Below the pieces are notes generated by a model. That model did no database searches and was not told where the DNA came from. It worked only from the letters and a program-made list of their open reading frames with translations. Positions 7,565 through 15,646 of a stretch of DNA of 64,000 bases are shown here, piece by piece. Source of the DNA: Aquidulcibacter paucihalophilus (GTDB lineage Bacteria; Pseudomonadota; Alphaproteobacteria; Caulobacterales; Caulobacteraceae); assembly GCA_030285985.1 (NCBI GenBank), contig CP127384.1:3026501-3090500 (forward strand), given 5' to 3'. The translations under genes and the position numbers were made by a program. Numbering within the stretch: position 1 is the stretch's first letter; the number at the start of each line of letters is the position of its first letter.

Positions 7565-8593
7565 ATGCAGTCCATCGAATTCCCCACCCCCGGCATCCTG
7601 CCCTGCCAGTCCATCGAGGCCCTGATCGCCGGCGGCGCGATCGCCTCCGACACCCCCTTCGACACCGATCAGGTGCAGCCGGCCAGTCTGGACCTGCGCC
7701 TGTCCGATCAGGCCTGGCGCGTGCGCGCCTCCTTCCTGCCCGGCCGCAGGACCGTCGAGGAGCGGATCGCCGACGTCTCCATGCACCGGATCGACCTTTC
7801 GGGCGGCGTCGTGCTGGAGCGCGGCTGCGTCTATATCGTGCGGCTTCAGGAACGGCTGAGCCTGCCCAAGGGGCTGATCGCCCGCGCCAATCCCAAGAGT
7901 TCGACCGGCCGGGTCGATGTCTTCGTCCGTCTGCTGACCGATCGCGGCGCCCGTTTCGATGACGTGGCCGAAGGCTATGAGGGGGCGCTGTATCTGGAGA
8001 TCTCGCCCCAGACCTTCCCCATCCTGGTTCGTCCGGGCACCCGGCTGAACCAGCTGCGGCTCAAGGCCGGCGCACCGCCCAAACTGGAAACCCGCAGCGT
8101 CGGGGTGGAACTGCAGGGGGGCGAGGGCTCAATCGTCGGCTTCCGCGGCCGCCGCCACGCCGGCGTCGTCGACCTCGACAACATCGACGGCCACGACCCG
8201 CGCGACTTCTGGGAGCCCCTGACCCTGCGCCGCGGCGAACTGCTGCTCGATCCGGGCGAGTTCTACATCCTGGCCTCCAGCGACGACGTCGAAATCCCGG
8301 TCGACCAGGCCGCCGAGATGACCCCGATCGATCCGTCTGTCGGCGAGTTCCGCGTCCACTACGCCGGCTTCTTCGATCCCGGCTTCGGCACCGACGAGGC
8401 CCACGGGGCCGGCTCCAAGGGCGTGCTCGAGGTCCGCACCCACGACACCCCCTTCCTGCTGGAGCACGGCCAGATCGTCGCCCGGCTGGTCTATGAACCC
8501 CTCACCGAACGCCCCACCCGCCTCTACGGCGAGGGCGGCAGCCACTACCAGCGGCAGGGGCTGAAGCTGAGCAAACACTTCAGGCCGTGGTGA
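7565..8593 (+). CDS. dcd: 2'-deoxycytidine 5'-triphosphate deaminase, long form
   Basis: dCTP deaminase makes dUTP for dTMP synthesis. This protein has 342 residues against about 190 for the E. coli type. It looks like two Dcd/dUTPase beta-barrels in tandem: the first half has VQPASLDLRLSD, NPKSSTGRVDVFVRLLTD and LYLEISPQTFPILVRPGTRLNQLRL; the second half repeats the pattern with FYILASSDDVEIP, FRVHYAGFFDPGFG and LEVRTHDTPFLLEHGQIVARLVYE. The long form is, from memory, typical of alphaproteobacteria. Start ATG 7565; nothing suggests an operon partner except a small membrane gene 12 bases after. Confidence 0.9.
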   Translation: MQSIEFPTPGILPCQSIEALIAGGAIASDTPFDTDQVQPASLDLRLSDQAWRVRASFLPGRRTVEERIADVSMHRIDLSGGVVLERGCVYIVRLQERLSLPKGLIARANPKSSTGRVDVFVRLLTDRGARFDDVAEGYEGALYLEISPQTFPILVRPGTRLNQLRLKAGAPPKLETRSVGVELQGGEGSIVGFRGRRHAGVVDLDNIDGHDPRDFWEPLTLRRGELLLDPGEFYILASSDDVEIPVDQAAEMTPIDPSVGEFRVHYAGFFDPGFGTDEAHGAGSKGVLEVRTHDTPFLLEHGQIVARLVYEPLTERPTRLYGEGGSHYQRQGLKLSKHFRPW

Positions 8594-8605
8594 GCTGAGG
8601 GTCCG

Positions 8606-8995
8606 ATGACGGCAACAGCCGCCCAGTATCTGTCCATCGTCGTGGGGCTATGGCTGATCGGCGTCAGCGCTTTCATGTTGGTCGCTCCACGCCGGGCGCT
8701 AAAGGCACTCGGGGCGATGGGTGGAAGCCCGACGATTCACTTCGGCGAAATGTTACTGCGCATCGCGGCTGGAAGCGCTTTGGTGCTGGCCGCCGCCGCA
8801 TCCCGGTTTCCGCAAGCGATCGCGCTCATCGGCGGATTGCTGATCGTATCCGCCGCCGTCCTGATGCTGCTTCCGCGCCGATGGCATGCGGCATACTCCA
8901 CTTGGTGGGCACAGCGAATTCCGGTGACGGCCGTTCGTCTGATCGCGCCGGTCTCGATCGCCGCTGGCGGGGCTTTGATCTGGTCTCTGATCTGA
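8606..8995 (+). CDS. Four-helix membrane protein of unknown function
   Basis: The 129-residue product has hydrophobic stretches at about residues 7-27, 46-63, 68-88 and 108-128, joined by short basic turns (APRRALKALG, LLPRRWHAAYSTWWAQR). That predicts a small four-helix inner-membrane protein with positive loops inside. It starts at an ATG 12 bases after the dcd stop and is probably co-transcribed with it. It converges on the MFS gene. Slightly less extreme codon bias than its neighbours is visible (for example ggcgaaatgttactg). No family recognised. Confidence 0.65.
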   Translation: MTATAAQYLSIVVGLWLIGVSAFMLVAPRRALKALGAMGGSPTIHFGEMLLRIAAGSALVLAAAASRFPQAIALIGGLLIVSAAVLMLLPRRWHAAYSTWWAQRIPVTAVRLIAPVSIAAGGALIWSLI

Positions 8996-9018
8996 GGCCC
9001 CGGCGCGCCGGAGCACCA

Positions 9019-10296
9019 TTACTCCAGCCGATCCGCCTTCCTCAGCGCGGGGAACCACCGCGCCCAGAGACCGGTCGCGGCCAGCGCGCCTATGCCGCCG
9101 TACACCGCCGCGCCGATGGGGCCGAGGAAACGGACCGCCACGCCGGAATAGGCCTCGCCCAGTTCGTTCGAGGCACCGATGAACAGCATGGACACGGAAC
9201 TGACCCGGCCGCGCATGTGATCGGGCGTGGCCAGCTGGATCAGGGTCTGGCGGATGTTGACGCTGATCATGTCCGCCGCCCCGCCGAGGAACAGGACCGC
9301 GCCCGACAGCCAGACACTGGTCGAGAGGCCGAAGGTCAGGGTGCAGACGCCGAACACGGCCACCGAGGCGAACATCCAGCGGCCCGCGTGCTTCACGATC
9401 GGGAAACGGCTCAGATACAGGGCCACCAGCAGGGCCCCGGCCCCGAACGATGCCCGCAGCAGGCCGAAGCCGACGGCCCCGACATGCAGGATGTCGCGCG
9501 CGAAGATCGGCGTCAGCAGGGCCACACCGGCCAGCAGCACTACGATCAGGTCCAGCGAAATGGCGCCGAGCACGATCTTGGTATTCCAGACATAGGCCAG
9601 TCCCTCCTTCACCTGGTCCACCGGCGAGACGCGGGTCGGCGACGCGGCCGGCTTGCCGCTGGTGCGGATCAGAACAAGGCTGGCGAAGCCGATGGCGAAC
9701 ATGGCCAGGGCCACACCATAGGCCCCGGGCACCGAGAAGCCGACGATGACGCCGCCCAGCGCCGGGCCGGCGATGGCCCCCGTCTGGAAGGCGATGGACT
9801 GGGCTGCGATGGCCGGCGGCAGGGCGCGGCGGCCGACCACCATGGGCAGGAAGGCCTGGCTGGCCGGGGCGAGGAAGGCCCGCGCCGCGCCGAACACGGC
9901 GGCGACCGCCAGCAGCCCCCACAGCGGCGGCGAACCGTGCAGCGCCATAAACAGGAAGGCGAGCGCGCAGCCGCCCTCGACCATGACCGACAGGGTGACG
10001 GTATTCTTGCGGTCGCGCCGGTCGGCCAGGGCGCCGGCGGGCAGGGTCAGGGCCAGCAGCGGCAGGAACTGGCACAGCCCGACCAGCCCCAGATACAGGC
10101 TGGCCTCGGCCACCGGATGGTCCCGGCGCGCGATCTCATAGACCTGCCACAGCAGGGCCGAGGACTGGATCTGGATGCCCAGCACCGCCGCCACCCGCCC
10201 GACCCAGAGCAGGCGGAAGTCGCGGATGGCCCAGGGGCTGGCGGGCCCCTCAGGCGGCGGCGGGACCGGTTCGGTCGTCTCGATGGTCCCGGTCAC
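9019..10296 (-). CDS. MFS transporter (EntS/MFS_3 type)
   Basis: The 425-residue protein has a cytoplasmic N-terminus with SPWAIRDFRLLWVGR, about 12 hydrophobic segments, the MFS loop motif GALADRRDRKN between TM2 and TM3, and a PDHMRGRVSSVSMLF segment between TM8 and TM9 (residues approx. 335-355) typical of the MFS_3/enterobactin-exporter branch. It should be a proton-driven exporter of an unknown small molecule. Its ATG at 10296 overlaps the cupin gene's stop by four bases (ATGA), so the two are translationally coupled. Confidence 0.88.
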   Translation of the reverse strand: MTGTIETTEPVPPPPEGPASPWAIRDFRLLWVGRVAAVLGIQIQSSALLWQVYEIARRDHPVAEASLYLGLVGLCQFLPLLALTLPAGALADRRDRKNTVTLSVMVEGGCALAFLFMALHGSPPLWGLLAVAAVFGAARAFLAPASQAFLPMVVGRRALPPAIAAQSIAFQTGAIAGPALGGVIVGFSVPGAYGVALAMFAIGFASLVLIRTSGKPAASPTRVSPVDQVKEGLAYVWNTKIVLGAISLDLIVVLLAGVALLTPIFARDILHVGAVGFGLLRASFGAGALLVALYLSRFPIVKHAGRWMFASVAVFGVCTLTFGLSTSVWLSGAVLFLGGAADMISVNIRQTLIQLATPDHMRGRVSSVSMLFIGASNELGEAYSGVAVRFLGPIGAAVYGGIGALAATGLWARWFPALRKADRLE

Positions 10297-10763
10297 GTGC
10301 GGCGGTCGACTTTCGGATAAGGGGTTCCGTCGCGGTGGAAGAAGCCGCCCTGCCGGAACTGCATGTCGATGTCCGGATAGTGGCCGGTATCTCCGCCCGG
10401 GGTGCGCGTGCCCACCTCCAGCAGGACCGCTTCGGCGCCTGAGCGGTTCTGCAGCACATGGCCGTTGGGCACGCCCGCCTTCCAGCCCGCGCAGTCGCCG
10501 GCGCGCAGGACGGTTTCGCCCTCATCCTCCACCAGCACCACCTCGCCTTCCAGCACCCAGATGAACTCGTCCTCGCCCTCATGCCAGTGCCTCTGGCTCG
10601 ACCAGGCGCCGGCCGGCAGGCGCAGCAGATTGACCCCGAACTGGTCCAGCCCGACGGCATCGCCCAGCCGCCAGCGGCGGCGCGGCTTGCACGGTCCGGC
10701 GAATTCCTCGGGATAGCCCGTGCCGTGTCCGGTCGGGGCTGCGGCAATGTCGATCTTCGGCAT
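10293..10763 (-). CDS. Cupin domain protein
   Basis: The 156-residue product holds one cupin barrel. Motif 1 is seen in SQRHWHEGEDEFIWVLEGEV (metal ligands H, H, E), and motif 2 in GDCAGWKAGVPNGHVLQN (final H). The C-terminal segment GGDTGHYPDIDMQF, ending in DGTPYPK, is like proteins annotated as cupins acting on small sugars or as transcription-associated storage proteins. It may be a metal-dependent isomerase, dioxygenase or small-molecule sensor; the sequence does not decide. The ATG at 10763 (MPKIDIAAAP) is chosen over an in-frame start 45 bases up because homology begins here. It is the first gene of a two-gene operon with the MFS transporter. Confidence 0.85.
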   Translation of the reverse strand: MPKIDIAAAPTGHGTGYPEEFAGPCKPRRRWRLGDAVGLDQFGVNLLRLPAGAWSSQRHWHEGEDEFIWVLEGEVVLVEDEGETVLRAGDCAGWKAGVPNGHVLQNRSGAEAVLLEVGTRTPGGDTGHYPDIDMQFRQGGFFHRDGTPYPKVDRRT

Positions 10764-10814
10764 GGGGAGGAGCGCCCTTCTCGCAGTCGTCCGAACCCCG
10801 TAAAGCACAGCCTT

Positions 10815-11975
10815 ATGAGCGTCGCATCAACTCCCGTTATCGATCCTGTCGCCCTGACCCGCGACCTGATCCGCAGGCCCTCCGTCACCCCCGCCGACGA
10901 AGGCGCGATGGATGTGCTGGAGCGCGCCCTGACCGGGCTCGGCTTCCACTGCCGGCGCATGAAGTTCGAGGATATCGAGAACCTCTACGCGCGGCGCGGC
11001 ACAGCCTCGCCGAACCTCTGTTTCGCCGGCCACACCGACGTGGTGCCGACCGGCTCGACCGAGGCCTGGTCCTCCGGCCCGTTCGAAGCCGAGGTGAAGG
11101 ACGGGATCCTCTACGGCCGCGGCGCGGTTGACATGAAGGGCGGCATCGCGGCCTGGGTCGCGGCGGTGTCCCAGGTTCTGGCTGAAGGCGAGGTTCCGGG
11201 CAGCCTGTCCTTCCTGATCACCGGCGACGAGGAAGGCCCCGCCCTGCACGGCACCAAACGGGTGGTCCAGGCCCTGATGGCCGAGGGCGAGGTCATCGAC
11301 GCCTGCGTCGTCGGCGAGCCGTCCTCGCAGCATGCGCTGGGCGACATGATCAAGATCGGGCGGCGCGGCTCGCTCAACACCTGGATCACCGTCCACGGCA
11401 AACAGGGCCACGTCGCCTATCCGGACCGGGCGGCCAATCCGGTCCCGGTGCTCGCCCGGCTGGTCGCCCGTCTCGCGGATCACAAACTGGACGCCGGCTA
11501 TGAGGCCTTCCAGCCGTCCAACCTCGAGCTGACCACGCTCGACGTCGGCAATACGGCGACCAATCTGATCCCGGCCGAGGCACGGGGGCGGCTGAACATC
11601 CGCTTCAACCCGAACCATACGGGCGAGAGCCTGATGGCCTGGCTCAATGCGGAAGCGGGCAAGGCCCAGGCCGAAAGCGGTCTGCGCATCGAGCTCGAGC
11701 ACCTGCATTCGGGCGACGCCTTCCTGACCCAGACCGGGCCCTTCGTCACCGGCGTGCAGGACGCGGTCGAGGCCGCGGTCGGCCGCCGGCCCGAGGCCTC
11801 CACCACCGGCGGCACCTCCGACGCCCGCTTCATCCGCGCCATGTGTCCGGTGCTGGAGCTGGGCCTCGTCGGCCAGACCATGCACCAGATCGACGAGCGT
11901 GCGCCCGTGGCCGAGATCGAGGCGCTGGCGGAGGTCTATCGCGCGGTGATCGGGACGTATTTCGCCCGCTGCTAG
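10815..11975 (+). CDS. dapE: Succinyl-diaminopimelate desuccinylase
   Basis: DapE hydrolyses N-succinyl-LL-diaminopimelate in lysine and cell-wall synthesis. The 386-residue M20 dizinc enzyme has the ligands in FAGHTDVVPTG, YGRGAVDMKGG, the ITGDEEGPA catalytic Glu pair, VVGEPSS and the terminal QTMHQIDERAP. The lid domain HGKQGHVAYPDRAANP is intact. ATG 10815 (MSVASTPVIDPVALT) follows the divergent cupin gene by 51 bases. Its TAG stop lies in a CTAG shared with a small gene on the opposite strand. Length and all ligands are normal. Confidence 0.96.
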   Translation: MSVASTPVIDPVALTRDLIRRPSVTPADEGAMDVLERALTGLGFHCRRMKFEDIENLYARRGTASPNLCFAGHTDVVPTGSTEAWSSGPFEAEVKDGILYGRGAVDMKGGIAAWVAAVSQVLAEGEVPGSLSFLITGDEEGPALHGTKRVVQALMAEGEVIDACVVGEPSSQHALGDMIKIGRRGSLNTWITVHGKQGHVAYPDRAANPVPVLARLVARLADHKLDAGYEAFQPSNLELTTLDVGNTATNLIPAEARGRLNIRFNPNHTGESLMAWLNAEAGKAQAESGLRIELEHLHSGDAFLTQTGPFVTGVQDAVEAAVGRRPEASTTGGTSDARFIRAMCPVLELGLVGQTMHQIDERAPVAEIEALAEVYRAVIGTYFARC

Positions 11976-12109
11976 GACAGCAGGTCCAGGCCCAGCAGGG
12001 CGGCCCCGAACATCGCGCCGAAGGCCACGAGAAACCAGAACAGCTCACGCAGCTTTCCGCCCCGGCGTTCCAGCGTCATCGGCGGCAGTTGAACGGGCAG
12101 ATTCCTCAT
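11972..12109 (-). CDS. 45-residue single-helix membrane protein
   Basis: AGGAGGGG lies just before ATG 12109, the strongest ribosome site in this region. The product begins MRNLPVQLPPMTLERRGGKL, then has a hydrophobic segment of about 20 residues (LFWFLVAFGAMFGAALLGLD), and ends DLLS. This is the pattern of a small inner-membrane protein with a basic cytoplasmic N-terminus. The stop TAG is the reverse complement of dapE's TAG inside one CTAG tetramer (11972-11975). Function unknown. Confidence 0.72.
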   Translation of the reverse strand: MRNLPVQLPPMTLERRGGKLRELFWFLVAFGAMFGAALLGLDLLS

Positions 12110-12183
12110 GGCCCCCTCCTGTACGACCGTAGAAGGATGCGCCGGGTTTCTTGCCGGGGTGTTGAGAAACGTGGTTGCCGCCC

Positions 12184-12378
12184 TCAGTGCAGCGTCGCCT
12201 CCAGCCGCGCGATCCGGCGGTCCAGATCGGCGACCATCTCCTCCAGCCGCGCCTGCTCGGATTTCATGTCTACCGGCGTGCCGTCCTCATAGGTCAGCTG
12301 CGCGCCCTTGCCGATCAGGTCGAGACGATAGAGGGCGGTCACCCGCCGCGCCTTCAGCGGTTCCAGTTCGTCGGCCAC
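12184..12378 (-). CDS. Small coiled-coil protein of unknown function
   Basis: A GTG at 12378 opens a 64-residue product, three bases after the stop of the upstream amidohydrolase gene, so the two are probably co-transcribed. The C-terminal half is a heptad coiled coil (EQARLEEMVADLDRRIARLEA), and the N-terminus (ELEPLKARRVTALYRLDLIGKG) is basic and amphipathic. The shape is like small helical-hairpin proteins that dimerise, but I recognise no family. The very close spacing and coding-like base use are the main support. Confidence 0.55.
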   Translation of the reverse strand: MADELEPLKARRVTALYRLDLIGKGAQLTYEDGTPVDMKSEQARLEEMVADLDRRIARLEATLH

Positions 12379-12381
12379 GGG

Positions 12382-13698
12382 TCAGTCGCGCTCCAGGAAC
12401 CGGATCGCGCTCAGCACATGGGTGCGGACGCCCAGCGGCAGGATCGCTTCATTGACGTCGAAGCCCGGCGAGTGGTTCGGCGGCGAGGTGGCGGGATCGA
12501 CCCCGTCCTTCGATCCGCCAAGGTGGTAGAAGACCCCGGGGACTTCCTGCGACAGATAGCTGAAGTCCTCGGCCACGGTCGTCGGCGGAGTGGCCGGATT
12601 GACGTTCCCCGCCCCCGCCGCCTCGGTCAGCACCGGGGCCAGCCAGGCCGACAATTCTTCGTTGTTGAACACCAGGGCCGCGTTCTGGCGCACGGTGAAC
12701 TCGGCCGTCGCGCCAAAGGTCTCGGCGACATTGTCGATGGCGACCCGGGTGCGGGCGACGAGGTCGTCACGCTGGGCGATGTCGAAGGTGCGCAGGGTGC
12801 CGGACAGAACGGCCTGGTCCGGAATGATGTTGTAGCGGACACCGGCGTCGAGCGTGGCGATGGTGAACACCGTCGGCGTCGTGGTCGGGTCGATGGTGCG
12901 CGCGGTCAGGGTGTTGATGGTCTGGACGATCTGGGCCGCCGTGGCGATGACGTCGACGCCCTTCCACGGCCAGGCCCCGTGCGTCTGACGACCATGCAGG
13001 GTGATGTCGACCCGGTCCGAGGCCGCCATGAAACCGCGCGGGCGGTAGAAGACCGTCCCCGGTCGGCCCGGCACGACATGCAGGCCGAAGATGGCGTCGG
13101 GCCGCGGATTGGCCAGCGCACCCTCCTGGATCATCAGCCGCGCCCCGCCGAGCGGCTCACCCGGAGGCGCCCCTTCCTCGGCGGGCTGGAAGATGAAGAC
13201 GATGGTCCCGGGAATATCCTCGCGCATGCCGGCCAGCACCTCGGCGGCACCCATCAGCATGGCGACGTGGGCGTCGTGACCGCAGGCGTGAGCCACCGGC
13301 ACAGTGGCGCCCATATAGGTTCCGGTCGCGGTCGAGGCGAAGGGCAGGCCCGTCGCCTCCAGCACCGGAAGGGCGTCCATGTCCGCCCGCAGCGCCACCG
13401 TCCCGCCCGGCCGTCCGCCGCGCAGCACGCCCACGACGCCGGTCTTGCCGACCTCCGTGCGGACCTCCATGCCGAGCGCCCGCAGATGCTCCGCCACGAG
13501 GGCGGCGGTGCGGGTCTCGGCGAAGCCCAGTTCGGGGTTGGCGTGCAGGTCGCGGCGCCAGTTGATGACCTTCGGCATTTCCGCCGTCACCGCAGCCTCG
13601 ATCCGATCGAGCGCGACCGGGCCCGTCTGGGCATGAGCGAAGCCGGCGGACAGGGCCAGTGAAAGCGTGGAGACGGCGAGCAGGCGGCGGATGGTCAT
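12382..13698 (-). CDS. Exported M20 family amidohydrolase
   Basis: The 438-residue protein starts with a signal peptide (TIRRLLAVSTLSLALSAG, cut predicted after AHA). The mature enzyme is an M20D amidohydrolase of the hippurate/indole-acetyl-amino-acid hydrolase type: RRDLHANPELGFAE, LRADMDALPV, AHACGHDAHVAMLMG with its metal-binding Cys/His, QPAEEGAPPGEPLGG with the Glu pair, and a late FYHLGGSK. It should cleave N-acyl amino acids or similar amides in the periplasm; substrate unknown. ATG 13698 is chosen because the signal peptide begins there. It is divergent from the MFS gene at 13821. Confidence 0.9.
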   Translation of the reverse strand: MTIRRLLAVSTLSLALSAGFAHAQTGPVALDRIEAAVTAEMPKVINWRRDLHANPELGFAETRTAALVAEHLRALGMEVRTEVGKTGVVGVLRGGRPGGTVALRADMDALPVLEATGLPFASTATGTYMGATVPVAHACGHDAHVAMLMGAAEVLAGMREDIPGTIVFIFQPAEEGAPPGEPLGGARLMIQEGALANPRPDAIFGLHVVPGRPGTVFYRPRGFMAASDRVDITLHGRQTHGAWPWKGVDVIATAAQIVQTINTLTARTIDPTTTPTVFTIATLDAGVRYNIIPDQAVLSGTLRTFDIAQRDDLVARTRVAIDNVAETFGATAEFTVRQNAALVFNNEELSAWLAPVLTEAAGAGNVNPATPPTTVAEDFSYLSQEVPGVFYHLGGSKDGVDPATSPPNHSPGFDVNEAILPLGVRTHVLSAIRFLERD

Positions 13699-13820
13699 GG
13701 CGGTCCCCAGTGTCCGAGAGCCGCTACCGTGCGCGGACCGTGCGGCCGGCGCAAGAAATGAAACGAACAGGTAATTATGCGTTGGATGACGGCGGGCACC
13801 GGCAGCCCTAGAGTGCACCC

Positions 13821-15164
13821 GTGAACCTTCGCTCCCCCGCCTTCGCCATCCTGTTCGCCGTCAGCCTGATCGCGGCGGCGGGAAACATGGCGCTTCAGTC
13901 GGTCCTGCCGGCCATCGGGCGCGAGTTCCAGCTTTCGGACACCCTGGTCGCCGGTGCCTTCGCCATCTCGGCCCTGATGTGGACGGTCGCCTCACCCTTC
14001 TGGGCCCGCCTGTCCGACACCCTGGGCCGCAAGCGGGTCATGATGATCGGCCTGGCCGGCTTCGTCGTCTCCATGTCCGGCTTCGGCCTGGCCGCCACCT
14101 CCGGGCTTGAACAATGGCTGGGTGCCATTCTGGCCTTTGTCCTGATGGGGGTGGCGCGCACCATCTACGGCGTCTTCGGCTCGGCGGCCCCGATCGCCTC
14201 CCAGGCCTATGTCGCCGACCGAACCACGCCGGAGCAGCGCACCCAGGCCATGTCGCTGCTGGCCTCCGCCCAGGGCCTGGGCACGGTGATCGGTCCGGCG
14301 CTGGCACCCTTCTTCGTCCTGCCCGCAATCATGGTCGGGCTGGGCGGCACCGGGTTCGTCATTCCCATGATCGGACTGGCGGGGCCGATGTACGCCTTCG
14401 CCCTGTTCGGTCTGGTGGTCCTGGTCATCGTCTGGCGCAAGCTGCCGAGCGGCGAGGTGGTGCGCATCCCCTCGCCCAGCGGCCATCGCGGCGACGCCGG
14501 CAAGGGGCTCTGGAAAGACCCGCGCGTGCGCGGCTATCTGCTCTACGGCCTGTTCGTCACCGGGGCGCAGGCGGCCAATATCTCGGTGTTGGGCTTCCAC
14601 ATCATCGATGAGCTGTCGGCCACCGGCATCGCCGTGCGCGACGCCCAGCCCTTCATCGGCATCGCCATGCTGGCGGGTGCCGCCGCCACCCTGATGGCCC
14701 AGTGGGGGTTGATCCCCTTGCTGAAGCTTCAGCCCGCCCACCTCATGCGCTGGGGCGCGGCCCTGGCGCTGGCCGGAAACCTGATGAGTATCGCCGCCCC
14801 CGGCTACTACGGCGTGGTCATCGGCTATGCCGTGGTTTCCATGGGCATCGGCTTTGCCCGGCCGGGCTTCACCGCCGGGTCTTCCCTGTCGGTGGAGGCG
14901 CACGAACAGGGCGCGATCGCGGGCCTGATGATGTCGCTGGCCGGCCTCAGCTTCCTCGCCCCGCCCGTGATCGGCGTCGCCCTCTACGAACTGGCCGAGC
15001 CCGCGCCCTTCATCGCCAACGCTGTCCTGCTCGCCGCCGCAACCGCCCTGTGTTTCATCAATCCGCGACTGCGCACGGGCCCGCCGGACCTGCCCGACCG
15101 CGACGAAACGCCCTCGCCCGAGACGCCACCCGCCTCGCAGCCGGGCCCCGAAGGCAACCGCTGA
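13821..15164 (+). CDS. MFS transporter (drug-efflux type)
   Basis: The 447-residue protein has 12 predicted helices, the loop motif FWARLSDTLGRKRVM between TM2 and TM3, and the G-rich motif in TM5 (ASAQGLGTVIGPALAPF), which marks the drug:proton antiporter families. The C-terminal tail (PDLPDRDETPSPETPPASQPG) is a hydrophilic Pro/Glu-rich extension. GTG 13821 begins right where the first helix starts (LRSPAFAILFAVSLIAAAG). Substrate unknown. Divergent from the amidohydrolase gene across 122 bases, which must hold both promoters. Confidence 0.88.
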   Translation: MNLRSPAFAILFAVSLIAAAGNMALQSVLPAIGREFQLSDTLVAGAFAISALMWTVASPFWARLSDTLGRKRVMMIGLAGFVVSMSGFGLAATSGLEQWLGAILAFVLMGVARTIYGVFGSAAPIASQAYVADRTTPEQRTQAMSLLASAQGLGTVIGPALAPFFVLPAIMVGLGGTGFVIPMIGLAGPMYAFALFGLVVLVIVWRKLPSGEVVRIPSPSGHRGDAGKGLWKDPRVRGYLLYGLFVTGAQAANISVLGFHIIDELSATGIAVRDAQPFIGIAMLAGAAATLMAQWGLIPLLKLQPAHLMRWGAALALAGNLMSIAAPGYYGVVIGYAVVSMGIGFARPGFTAGSSLSVEAHEQGAIAGLMMSLAGLSFLAPPVIGVALYELAEPAPFIANAVLLAAATALCFINPRLRTGPPDLPDRDETPSPETPPASQPGPEGNR

Positions 15165-15210
15165 CGCTCGAGGCCTTTTCCCGGTCCCAAAGGCGTGGCA
15201 GATCGGACCC

Positions 15211-15645
15211 ATGGACATCGCCCGTATCGAGCGCCGCATCGGCGTGCGCGCCACCCCCGACCAGATCTGGGACCTGATCGCGGACCTGCCGGGCTGGGAC
15301 CGCTGGAATCCGGTCGAGACCGGGCTGGAGGGCACGATCGCCTTTGGCGCGGACATCACCCTGACCGAACAGATCGGGGACCTGCCCGAGCGCCGCGCCA
15401 CGACCCGCGTCGGCGACTGGCAGCCCTATTCGCAGCTGGTCTGGGCCGAGAACCGCGGCCTCTGGTTCCGGTCGATGCGCTATTTCGAGATCGAGCCGCT
15501 CGACGAGCCGAACAGCTGCATCGTCGCCAACGGCTTCATCTTCTCGGGCCTGCGCGGCGAGATGTATTTCGACAGGCACCGCAGGCATCTGCGCCATGCG
15601 GTCGACGCGGTCGCCGACGCCTGGAAGGCCGCGGCCGAAGCCTGA
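15211..15645 (+). CDS. SRPBCC (START-like) lipid/ligand-binding protein
   Basis: The 144-residue protein has the SRPBCC helix-grip layout: an N-terminal strand (IERRIGVRATPDQIWDLIAD), the DLPGWDRWNPVETGLEG motif common to polyketide cyclase/dehydrase-type members, an antiparallel sheet (TLTEQIGDL, GDWQPYSQLVWAENRGL, RYFEIEPLD), and a long C-terminal helix (HRRHLRHAVDAVADAWKAA). Such proteins bind hydrophobic ligands; no catalytic residue can be assigned. Its TGA stop at 15643-15645 lies one base from the convergent tadC stop (15647). Confidence 0.82.
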   Translation: MDIARIERRIGVRATPDQIWDLIADLPGWDRWNPVETGLEGTIAFGADITLTEQIGDLPERRATTRVGDWQPYSQLVWAENRGLWFRSMRYFEIEPLDEPNSCIVANGFIFSGLRGEMYFDRHRRHLRHAVDAVADAWKAAAEA

Positions 15646-15646
15646 G

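Noticed and set aside
8650-10320. 556-codon plus-strand frame opposite the MFS transporter
   Set aside because: The minus-strand MFS protein has clear helices and the loop motif; the plus frame has none.
12110-12183. Hidden small gene between the 45-residue gene and the coiled-coil gene
   Set aside because: Only 74 bases with no frame carrying a start and ribosome site in either direction; more likely promoter sequence.
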